This document shows positions 57,629-64,000 of a DNA stretch of 64,000 nt, piece after piece. The translations under genes were made by a program, and so were the position numbers. The stretch's first letter is position 1. The number at the start of each line of letters is the position of its first letter. The DNA comes from Floridanema aerugineum (GTDB lineage Bacteria; Cyanobacteriota; Cyanobacteriia; Cyanobacteriales; Aerosakkonemataceae), in the NCBI RefSeq assembly GCF_041929345.1, contig NZ_JBHFNQ010000108.1, positions 1 through 64,000 of the forward strand, in the 5' to 3' direction. The notes under the pieces were generated by a model. It ran no database searches. It was not told where the DNA came from and saw only the letters and a program-made list of their open reading frames with translations.

Positions 57629-58465
57629 TCAATCCTGAGCAACTAACTGAATTACACTAATTTCTGGGCGACAAAACAATCGCCCAGGTAAGTAAGTTCC
57701 TAAACCTCGATTGACATAAAGCAAATTTTTTCCTACTTGGTGTAAGCCTTGTGACCATTCCCAATGTTGAAAAACTTTGTAGCATTTTTTCCTGGCGTAA
57801 GGCAAATTTTGCCGCAAAGGTTGAGGGACGAAACGATAGATTTCTGGTAATAGTCCGGGAAGTGGGCCGATTTTAGGGATAATAACTTGACCGCCATGAG
57901 TATGACCAGACAATTGTAAATCGACGCGCCAAGATTGTAATTGCTCCGCAGTATCGGGATTATGAGATAAGACAATGCGAGGAATTTTAGAATCGATTTG
58001 CGGCATGACTGCGCCTGGGTTAAATTGATGAGAACGGAGATCGGCAAATCCGACTATGGCTAATTCCGAGCCGAGAGGATAAACAATTTGATTCCAAAGA
58101 ACCTGAATATCAATACTAGCTAAAGCTCGAATAATGGTAGTTTTTGAGTGGGAATGATAAAGATCGTGGTTGCCTAAAACGGCGTAGATACCAAAGCGAG
58201 TTGTTAAATGTTTAAGTCGGAGTACTAACTTATGAATTGGGGCAGGATCGCTGGTAACATAGTCGCCTGTGAGAAATACTAAATCGGGTTGAATTTGATT
58301 ACTCTTCGCGATCGCTTCGTTTAGCAAATTGTCTGACAAGCGGATACCATCATAGTGAAAATCCGAAAGTTGGACGATTTTAATCCCTTGCCAGGATTGG
58401 GGTAAATTAGCGATCGGCACTGTTAATTTTTCTAGCTTTAACCTTCCGGTAAGTAATTGGTGCAT
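57629..58465 (-). CDS. Calcineurin-like metallophosphoesterase
   Basis: 278 residues from the ATG at 58465; a longer frame reaching into the adjacent insertion element is an artefact. The metallophosphoesterase motifs are complete: IVQLSDFHYDG, FLTGDYV, YAVLGNHDLYHS, VLSHNPD and LQLSGHTHGGQV. The QLTVPIANLPQSWQGIKI-type lead resembles the YaeI/UDP-diacylglucosamine-pyrophosphatase-like group. The substrate is not fixed by sequence. An IS200/IS605 element begins about 30 bases upstream of its start, so its native promoter may have been displaced. Confidence 0.88.
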   Translation of the reverse strand: MHQLLTGRLKLEKLTVPIANLPQSWQGIKIVQLSDFHYDGIRLSDNLLNEAIAKSNQIQPDLVFLTGDYVTSDPAPIHKLVLRLKHLTTRFGIYAVLGNHDLYHSHSKTTIIRALASIDIQVLWNQIVYPLGSELAIVGFADLRSHQFNPGAVMPQIDSKIPRIVLSHNPDTAEQLQSWRVDLQLSGHTHGGQVIIPKIGPLPGLLPEIYRFVPQPLRQNLPYARKKCYKVFQHWEWSQGLHQVGKNLLYVNRGLGTYLPGRLFCRPEISVIQLVAQD

Positions 58466-58535
58466 AAATTTATCTCTTTTATAATTAGGTGTAACATAGT
58501 CAACCGCCCCACGCACGAGGGGATGGGGCTTGTAA

Positions 58536-59642
58536 CTAACCAGAAAAACTGGCTGAAACATAAGGGTTATTGACTGAGCCCTGCTCCTCGGTCCCTTGGG
58601 TAGAGGAGAGAAAATAATCGTCGCGAATGTTCCAAGCGGCGTTCAAATCGGCATGAGTTTTGTGTCCACAATTTTTGCAGTGGAACCTAGACTTATGCCG
58701 ATTTGTTTTTTTTATATGCTTACAAATATTGCACTTTTGGGAAGTATAACTAGGAGCGACATGAACTACTTTTTTACCCAATGCAATAGATTTGTAAGTT
58801 AAAAATTGTTCCTGCTGATAGAAAGGCCAACTACCCAACCATTTATTTACTTTTTTGCCTCGATTTTGTGTCCGAATACTAGACAAATCTTCAAGCACAA
58901 AAACTGTCACATTTGGCTGGTTAGCTAACTTTTTACTTATACAATGATTCGTGTCCCGCATGAACCGCTTCTCACGACCAGACATCGATTTTAATCGACG
59001 TTTAGCACTGCGAGTGCCTTTTTGCTGGAGTTGACGACGATTGTATAAGTAACGTCTTTGCACTTCTCTAATCTTAGAAGAACTAAAGAATTGACTATCA
59101 GAAGTAACAGCTTGATGGTACAAACCTCGGTCAATTCCTTGAGTTTTTCCATTAATATGTTGTGGACTTGCTGTTTCAAAAACTAAACGTACCCAAAACT
59201 GCTTAGTGTGTTTAGTGTAGGTAACAGTTGCACCGCAGAAATCCCAAGTTTCAAACACTTCTTGAAAATATTCTGGGATATCAAGAATTAAACTGACTCG
59301 CTTCCCAATGCAACTAAGAGTTAATTGTTTACCTCTTAATGTCATTGTTCGTTTGTCATATCTTAATCCTGACGTGGGTTTCTTCCTGGGAGTGCGCTTA
59401 AACTTAGTAGCTTTAACAGCCTCTAATGCGTTATCTCTAACAGTTTGCACCAAAGCAGAAGGCACTTCATGAAATTGCTCTCTCAATGAGCGATACAAAT
59501 CCTTGTGTGCCTTGTTTTTGTTATAAGTTTTGTTAGCTAATGACCAGTCAATATGAGCATTAAATATTTCTGCACACTGATTCATTAGCGGCAAAAATCT
59601 ATCGCTTGGTAAATTAACTGGGATGCTAACAGTCCTTTTCAT
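58536..59642 (-). CDS. tnpB: TnpB RNA-guided nuclease of the IS605 element
   Basis: 368 residues from the ATG at 59642. The RuvC-like catalytic residues are all present: D171 (GKTQGIDRG), E251 (VFVLEDLSS) and D332 (HADLNAAWNI). The zinc ribbon has C304, C307, C322 and C325 (CNICKHIKKTNRHKSRFHCK, NCG). An N-terminal helical region precedes it. TnpB proteins cut DNA under guidance of a transposon-end RNA, aiding element maintenance. No internal stop or frameshift is seen. Its 3' end is about 40 bases from the element end, where the guide RNA would be encoded. Confidence 0.9.
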   Translation of the reverse strand: MKRTVSIPVNLPSDRFLPLMNQCAEIFNAHIDWSLANKTYNKNKAHKDLYRSLREQFHEVPSALVQTVRDNALEAVKATKFKRTPRKKPTSGLRYDKRTMTLRGKQLTLSCIGKRVSLILDIPEYFQEVFETWDFCGATVTYTKHTKQFWVRLVFETASPQHINGKTQGIDRGLYHQAVTSDSQFFSSSKIREVQRRYLYNRRQLQQKGTRSAKRRLKSMSGREKRFMRDTNHCISKKLANQPNVTVFVLEDLSSIRTQNRGKKVNKWLGSWPFYQQEQFLTYKSIALGKKVVHVAPSYTSQKCNICKHIKKTNRHKSRFHCKNCGHKTHADLNAAWNIRDDYFLSSTQGTEEQGSVNNPYVSASFSG

Positions 59643-59709
59643 TGCGTTAAACGTTTGTGACGAAAATATGGGATCAAAGTTTATATGTCTTGTCAACACA
59701 CACCAAATT

Positions 59710-60111
59710 ATGCAAATATTGTCTTCATCACACGCCAAGCACTGCTTAGGCTATCACATTATATTCTGCCCAAAGTACCGTCATCAAGTACTTGAAGGTG
59801 CTATTGAGGTAGAGCTAAAGCGGATTATTGGCGAAATTTGTAAACAGTACGAATGGATAATCCATGCACTAGAGATAATGCCCGATCATGTTCATATTTT
59901 TGTTCAGACAGACCACACCACTGCCCCAGTAGAAATTGCTAAGACTATGAAATCTATTTCTGCGGTGCATCTTTTCCAGACTTTTAAAGATTTGAAAAAA
60001 CGCCGTTTTTGGGGTTCTGGTATGTGGAGTTATAGCACTTTTTATTCTTCTGTTGGTGGCGCTTCTTCTGAAGCTGTTAAGCGATATATTGATTCCCAAA
60101 AACAACGCTAA
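59710..60111 (+). CDS. tnpA: TnpA HUH transposase (IS200/IS605, Y1)
   Basis: 133 residues from the ATG at 59710; an upstream in-frame ATG is inside the tnpB promoter side. The HUH motif is H60-V-H62 in IMPDHVHIFVQ, and the catalytic tyrosine is Y126 (AVKRYIDSQ). The N-terminus CLGYHIIFCPKYRHQVLEG is the standard IS200 beginning. It mobilises the element as single-stranded DNA by peel-and-paste. All key residues are intact, so it is potentially active. Confidence 0.92.
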   Translation: MQILSSSHAKHCLGYHIIFCPKYRHQVLEGAIEVELKRIIGEICKQYEWIIHALEIMPDHVHIFVQTDHTTAPVEIAKTMKSISAVHLFQTFKDLKKRRFWGSGMWSYSTFYSSVGGASSEAVKRYIDSQKQR

Positions 60112-60113
60112 TT

Positions 60114-60148
60114 GTTAAAGGAGGGGGTATCGAACCCCCTCCTTTAAC
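60114..60148 (+). terminator. Hairpin after tnpA
   Basis: GTTAAAGGAGGGGG and CCCCCTCCTTTAAC are exact complements around a seven-base loop, directly after the tnpA stop. It lacks a long T tail and may also shield the element from outside transcription. Confidence 0.7.
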
Positions 60149-60293
60149 CGCGCTTTCATCCCCACCCACAAGGGGATGGGGTTTTACGCACGTTCAATAA
60201 ATCCTCTACACAAAGGCGCGTTTCGCCGGAAAAAGCTAAATTTACTTGGGGCAAAGACTTGTGTTAATCGCCTTGATTGAGCAAAATTCTGTT

Positions 60294-61109
60294 ATGCAAA
60301 AAAGATCCCATAACGTCGCGATCGATAAGCTTATGAAATTCACGCCCATAGCTAGCGCCACTTTACTAACCACATTTACTCTGGCAAATCCCGTACTTGC
60401 GGCTAATCCTGAACATACCAGACAGCTACTTGCCACCAGAAAATGTTCTCAATGCGATTTAACTGACGCTGGATTAGTAATGGCTAATCTAGTAGGTGCC
60501 GATTTGACTGGTGCTGATTTAAGTCGGGCAAATCTCAGCCGTGCTAACTTGATGGGTGCCGATCTCAGGGGTGCTAACCTGATGGGTGCCAGTCTGCATG
60601 GTGCTAATCTTACAGGTGCTAACCTTAGCGGTGCTAATCTCACTGCGGCGGATTTAAGAGGTGCTTATTTATCTCAGGCAAATTTAGTCGGGACAAATTT
60701 AGTGAATGCTAATTTGCTGGGTGCCGTTGGACTACCAAATTATACGGGTGGTGCCGAAGATTTTTATCGTTGGGGAATGGCAGAAGCTGAGAGAGATAAT
60801 CACCAAAGGGCGCTGGAACTGCTTAATCAAGCTTTGGTGATGAAACCTGATTATGCCAATGCTTACTTAGGTAGGGGGATGGTACAGTTTAATCAGGGCG
60901 ATCGCCTAGCCGCACTCGCTGATACCAAAAAAGCAGCTGAACTCTTCACTGCTCAAGGTAATCAAGATGGTGCTAAAGCAGCAGAACAGGTAATTGCCGG
61001 AATTGAACAACTTAATAACCCCAAAGAGCGCCGTCCTAATTTTGGCCTCAATCTGCTGGGCCTGCTTCAAGGTTTAGCAGGTTTAGCCCTTCAGTCTGGA
61101 CTCTTATAA
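60294..61109 (+). CDS. Exported pentapeptide-repeat and TPR protein
   Basis: 271 residues from the ATG at 60294 (an in-frame TTG lies upstream and an ATG 13 codons downstream). A signal-like segment (MKFTPIASATLLTTFTLANP, VLA) is followed by LLATRKCSQCDLTDAGLVMA, about 14 pentapeptide units (ADLTGADLSRANLSRANLMG), then two TPR units (AERDNHQRALELLNQALVMK, YANAYLGRGMVQFNQGDRLA) and a glycine/leucine-rich tail. The fusion of pentapeptide and TPR modules is common in cyanobacteria. Role unknown, probably lumenal or periplasmic scaffold. Confidence 0.85.
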   Translation: MQKRSHNVAIDKLMKFTPIASATLLTTFTLANPVLAANPEHTRQLLATRKCSQCDLTDAGLVMANLVGADLTGADLSRANLSRANLMGADLRGANLMGASLHGANLTGANLSGANLTAADLRGAYLSQANLVGTNLVNANLLGAVGLPNYTGGAEDFYRWGMAEAERDNHQRALELLNQALVMKPDYANAYLGRGMVQFNQGDRLAALADTKKAAELFTAQGNQDGAKAAEQVIAGIEQLNNPKERRPNFGLNLLGLLQGLAGLALQSGLL

Positions 61110-61197
61110 GTAGTGTTACTGAGGGAACAAAGAACAAATAATTTTTCTTCTTGTTGTCTTTTATTTCCTGTTCTCTTAATTGCTCAGCTTACTACCT

Positions 61198-61246
61198 AAG
61201 TGTGACTTCAATCACTTAATTCTTTGAAAAGAGTCACACTTTTTTA
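61198..61246 (+). terminator. Rho-independent-type terminator
   Basis: AAGTGTGACT and AGTCACACTT are inverted around a 24-base spacer and followed by T6. It would end the pentapeptide/TPR gene transcript. Confidence 0.72.
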
Positions 61247-61340
61247 GCGAGTTGAATCACTCAATCTAACCCTGAAAGAACAGATAGTATTACTATCAGC
61301 ATTAGAGCGGTCTTTTAACCACTCTTGGGGGGAGTTAGAG

Positions 61341-61532
61341 ATGTTAGAAAGACTTTTATTAGCAGCCACAGTTACTTTCGCGATACATTTTCTTTTACCA
61401 GCACATTCATCAGGTATTGCTCAGACAGATTGGCAAGTTTTATCGGCAAGAAAGACAACAACAGCACAAACAAATTTAGTAGATAAACAATTGCTAGCTG
61501 AAATTTGGCAACCAACAGATTCTCGGCGCTAA
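61341..61532 (+). CDS. Small secreted protein of unknown function
   Basis: 63 residues. A clear signal peptide (MLERLLLAATVTFAIHFLLP, AHSSGIAQ) leaves a short mature part (DWQVLSARKTTTAQTNLV...). GGGGGGAGTTAGAG before the ATG supports translation. Its stop is three bases from the convergent stop of the cyclase gene. No family recognised. Confidence 0.55.
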   Translation: MLERLLLAATVTFAIHFLLPAHSSGIAQTDWQVLSARKTTTAQTNLVDKQLLAEIWQPTDSRR

Positions 61533-61534
61533 TT

Positions 61535-63553
61535 TTACTTTTTACCTGTGAGCAGATAAGTTACCATTTCTCCTTTACCTTTAATAGGGATAGAACCCCG
61601 CTTAGTTAACTTGTACTTACCTTTTAACAATTGGTATGTAGTATTACTAACTTGAATAGTACCAGGAATACCTTGAGATTCCATGCGGCTAGCCGTGTTA
61701 ACTGTATCACCCCATAAATCGTAACTAAATTTTTTAATTCCTATTACACCAGCTACAACTGGGCCTGTATTCATGCCAATTCTGAGGCTAAAACTTGTAC
61801 CAGTTTTGCTATTAAATTCGGCAATTTTTATTAGCATTCCTAATGCCATTTCAGCTGCGGCTTCTGCATGATCGGGCCGAGAAGTAGGTAATCCAGCAAC
61901 AGCCATGTAAGCATCACCAATGGTTTTAATTTTTTCTAAACCATACTGTTCGGCTAAGAGATCAAATTCTGAGAATACTATATTTAAGTTTTCTACTAGT
62001 TGCTGAGGAGATGTGTTAGCTGACAATTCGGTGAAACCTACTAAGTCTGCAAATAAAACTGTGACATTTTCAAAGCTATCAGCGATCGTATTTTGTTCTA
62101 TTTTTAATCTCTGGGCAATCGGTTCGGGAAGGATATTGAGCAATAGTTTTTCGGCTTGTTCTTGTTGGTAACGTAGAGCTTCTTGCGCGACTTTACGCAC
62201 TGTAATATCAGAAACCGTACCTTCATAGTAGAGCAAGTTTCCTGTGGAATCGCGCACTGCCCGTGCATTTTCACTAATCCAAATTACTTTGCCATCTTTA
62301 CGCCGAATTAATGATTCAAACCCATAAACAGCATGATCTTTTTCCATTTTAGAAACAAACTCTTGGCGGCGATCGGGATCGAGATAAAGTTGATGGGAAA
62401 TATCACTCAAAACAGAGATTAATTCCGCTGGCGAATCATAACCGTAAATTTTCGCTAAAGCAGGATTAGCGCTGAGATAACGTCCTGAAGGTGTAGTTTG
62501 AAAAATTCCATCTACTGCGTTTTCGACAATGCTGTGATATCTTTGTTCAGCTAATCTTAAGGCTTCTTCTGCACGTTTACGTTGAATTAGTGAACCTAAT
62601 TGTGTAGCCACAGCATTAACTAGTTCTAGTAAATTTGGTTCGATTTTGGTGGGAGTTTTCTTGAAGAAAACTAAAATTGCTAATACTTCATTGGCAAGTA
62701 CAATCGGAACGCCAAAACAACAATTTAATCCGGCAGCAACAACAATTTCTTGGCGGGAAAAAGTTGAAATTGATTCAGATCTAAGATCTTCGATCCATTC
62801 TGGCTGTCGATGTATGCGAATTCTTCCAGGTAATCCGACGTTGTAAGGAAATGTAAAATTGAGGCTTTTTTGTCTAAATATTTCTAAACTTGGTTCACTA
62901 GCATACCAAGCGGGAGAACATTCTAAGACTTGGCGATGTTCATTAGGAATCCAAGCTTCGCCAAAATCCCAGCCAATTGTTTTGCAGATTAAATGTAAAA
63001 TTACTTCGATCGCACTGTCAAAGTTTTCGGCGCGACTAATGGCTTGAGTTGCTGCTAGTAAGAGACGGATTTTGACTTCGGCTTTTTTGCGATCGCTAAT
63101 TTCCGCTTGTAACTGCTGATTTTTATATTCTAGTTGTTCTGATAATTTCTTTTGATTTAATTGATTGTTAATTCTTGCCAAAACTTCTTCTAGTTGAAAT
63201 GGTTTAGTAATATAATCCACTCCTCCTACTTCAAAGGCTTTAATTTTATCTATTACCTGATCCAAAGCACTAATAAAAATCACAGGTATTTTAGAACTTT
63301 TCGGATTGGCTTTTAAAGCAAGACATACTTCATAACCGTTCATCAACGGCATATTCACATCCAGTAAAATTAAATCTGGGGGAGACATTTCGGCTGCTTT
63401 TAAAGCTATTTGTCCGTTAATTGCTTTTCGCACATAATACCCTTGCCCAGCCAGCATAGTAGATAACAGTCGTAAGTTATCCGGGGTATCATCAACGATC
63501 AGGATATTAGCTGTTGTTTCTGGAATTGATTGTGGTTCTTGTTGCTGATTCAT
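61535..63553 (-). CDS. Response-regulator adenylate cyclase with GAF and PAS domains
   Basis: 672 residues. Receiver domain 12-130 (phospho-acceptor in LILLDVNMPLMNGYEV), coiled coil, GAF domain at about 160-330, PAS/PAC at about 340-460, helix 465-495 and a class III cyclase domain to the end. The cyclase has both metal aspartates (VTVLFADLVGFTEL; KTIGDAYMAVAGLP), and the adenine-selecting Lys (EKIKTIGD) and Asp (DLWGDTVNTASRME). It should make cAMP. A cognate kinase is not adjacent. A CRP-like site lies 40 kb away upstream of mysA. Confidence 0.9.
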   Translation of the reverse strand: MNQQQEPQSIPETTANILIVDDTPDNLRLLSTMLAGQGYYVRKAINGQIALKAAEMSPPDLILLDVNMPLMNGYEVCLALKANPKSSKIPVIFISALDQVIDKIKAFEVGGVDYITKPFQLEEVLARINNQLNQKKLSEQLEYKNQQLQAEISDRKKAEVKIRLLLAATQAISRAENFDSAIEVILHLICKTIGWDFGEAWIPNEHRQVLECSPAWYASEPSLEIFRQKSLNFTFPYNVGLPGRIRIHRQPEWIEDLRSESISTFSRQEIVVAAGLNCCFGVPIVLANEVLAILVFFKKTPTKIEPNLLELVNAVATQLGSLIQRKRAEEALRLAEQRYHSIVENAVDGIFQTTPSGRYLSANPALAKIYGYDSPAELISVLSDISHQLYLDPDRRQEFVSKMEKDHAVYGFESLIRRKDGKVIWISENARAVRDSTGNLLYYEGTVSDITVRKVAQEALRYQQEQAEKLLLNILPEPIAQRLKIEQNTIADSFENVTVLFADLVGFTELSANTSPQQLVENLNIVFSEFDLLAEQYGLEKIKTIGDAYMAVAGLPTSRPDHAEAAAEMALGMLIKIAEFNSKTGTSFSLRIGMNTGPVVAGVIGIKKFSYDLWGDTVNTASRMESQGIPGTIQVSNTTYQLLKGKYKLTKRGSIPIKGKGEMVTYLLTGKK

Positions 63554-63636
63554 CAGAAGCGATCGCTTATTCTTAAGTTACTAAGTGGGGAGTATTAACT
63601 ATTCACCTAAATCTGCCCCTGATCGGAAAACTTTCT

Positions 63637-64000
63637 TTAACTTTTTTCAACTAAATTTTCTAAAACAATCCGATTTCTTCCTTGCTGTTTAGCCGCATAG
63701 AGTGCTTTATCAGTTATGGCAATTAAAATGTCGGGATTAATTTCTGGATTAGGAATAACAGTGGTAACTCCTAAACTTAGGGTAACAAATTCGCTGACAC
63801 TAGAGGTCGTATGGGTAATTTTAAGAGCTTGAACTTTCTGTCTAATTGATTCTGCTACTTTTAGCGCACCCTTAGCATCAGTGTTGGGCAAAATCACGGC
63901 AAATTCTTCACCTCCATATCTGGCTACTAAGTCTGTTGGACGTTTAATACAATTATTAATTGTTGCTGCTACTTGCTGTAAACAAAAGTCTCCTACAAGA
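63637..64000 (-). CDS. Diguanylate cyclase (GGDEF) C-terminal part, cut by window edge
   Basis: The frame runs in from the right edge and ends at 63637. The active-site loop reads DLVARYGGEEFAVILPNTD, an intact GGEEF, followed by KGALKVAESIRQKVQALKIT and TVIPNPEINPDILIAITDKA with LYAAKQQGRNRIVLEN. It synthesises cyclic di-GMP. The GGEEF signature residues start at the ~20th visible codon. Its sensory or receiver part lies outside the window. It is upstream of the cyclase gene on the same strand, 84 bases away, so the two may be one second-messenger operon. Confidence 0.9.
   Translation of the reverse strand, partial: LVGDFCLQQVAATINNCIKRPTDLVARYGGEEFAVILPNTDAKGALKVAESIRQKVQALKITHTTSSVSEFVTLSLGVTTVIPNPEINPDILIAITDKALYAAKQQGRNRIVLENLVEKS

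Larger units (their letters stand above)
58497..60185. mobile_element. IS200/IS605 family insertion sequence, apparently intact
   Basis: The element carries divergent tnpB (minus) and tnpA (plus), 67 bases apart at their starts, flanked by subterminal hairpins: GCCCCACGCACGAGGGGATG at 58506-58529 on one side and CATCCCCACCCACAAGGGGA at 60157-60178 on the other. The shared GGGGATGGGG wording supports one pair of ends. Outer limits are estimates, since IS605 elements have no inverted repeats or target duplications. Confidence 0.75.

Noticed and set aside
57274..57642. 122-codon minus-strand frame next to the metallophosphoesterase
   Set aside because: TTG start overlapping the preceding gene, no ribosome binding site, no recognised family; kept only as a note in the spacer entry.
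58466..58561. N-terminal extension of the metallophosphoesterase
   Set aside because: These codons lie in the insertion element end and its flank; the ATG at 58465 fits the family start.

Overview
This window comes from a phycobilisome-bearing, probably filamentous cyanobacterium with an AT-rich genome. The evidence is the very frequent GCGATCGC (HIP1) octamer, a phycoerythrocyanin operon, a mycosporine-like amino acid (MAA) cluster, sucrose synthase, SLH proteins and heptanucleotide repeats (CCCCAGT, TCATTGG). The genus cannot be read from the sequence. No rRNA, tRNA or CRISPR array was recognised.

Layout. 1-9.2 kb: a mechanosensitive channel and DUF2254 membrane-protein pair, a divergent Nramp-like transporter, an AI-2E family permease, then an Anabaena-sensory-rhodopsin-transducer-like protein (ASRT) tightly coupled to a GH13 enzyme and followed by an LLM oxidoreductase; gene debris lies downstream. 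9.2-16.2 kb: SLH protein, PRC-barrel/DUF2382 stress protein, a membrane protein, a trans-sulfuration PLP enzyme, a truncated Uma2 gene, miaB and a small secreted protein. 16.2-21 kb: the MAA genes, with mysA-mysB-mysC on the minus strand and mysD convergent on the plus strand. 21.4-25.7 kb: a GH57-type enzyme and a Ca2+/H+ antiporter. 25.8-29.1 kb: six small genes of peptidoglycan-binding-type domains; the last five each sit behind a near-identical ~90 bp leader, and the first five are each followed by a HIP1-based hairpin. 29.3-35.7 kb: sucrose synthase, M32 carboxypeptidase, a small GlsB-type membrane protein and an unknown protein. 36-40.5 kb: an OmpR-type regulator divergent from pecB-pecA-pecC and a fused pecE/pecF lyase-isomerase gene. 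40.8-51.5 kb: a multi-PAS histidine kinase, Uma2, a broken NTPase/TPR locus, a DUF4926/DUF6883 pair, MsrP, TPR, pentapeptide and peptidoglycan-binding proteins, an FkbM methyltransferase and purK. 51.5-64 kb: a repeat-rich spacer with an IS605-like right end, two M16 proteins, more peptidoglycan-binding and surface proteins, a metallophosphoesterase, an apparently intact IS200/IS605 element (TnpA+TnpB), a pentapeptide/TPR protein, an adenylate cyclase-type response regulator and a truncated diguanylate cyclase.

The main themes are light (phycoerythrocyanin, MAA sunscreen, ASRT), carbon and osmotic metabolism (GH13, GH57, sucrose synthase), the cell envelope (SLH, peptidoglycan-binding proteins) and second-messenger signalling (cyclase, GGDEF, a CRP-like site upstream of mysA). 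Spacers are full of palindromic repeat families. The most unusual items are the pecE-pecF fusion, the peptidoglycan-binding gene array with duplicated leaders, heptamer-repeat hairpins at two pec operon junctions, and the ASRT gene in a carbohydrate operon with no rhodopsin gene in view.
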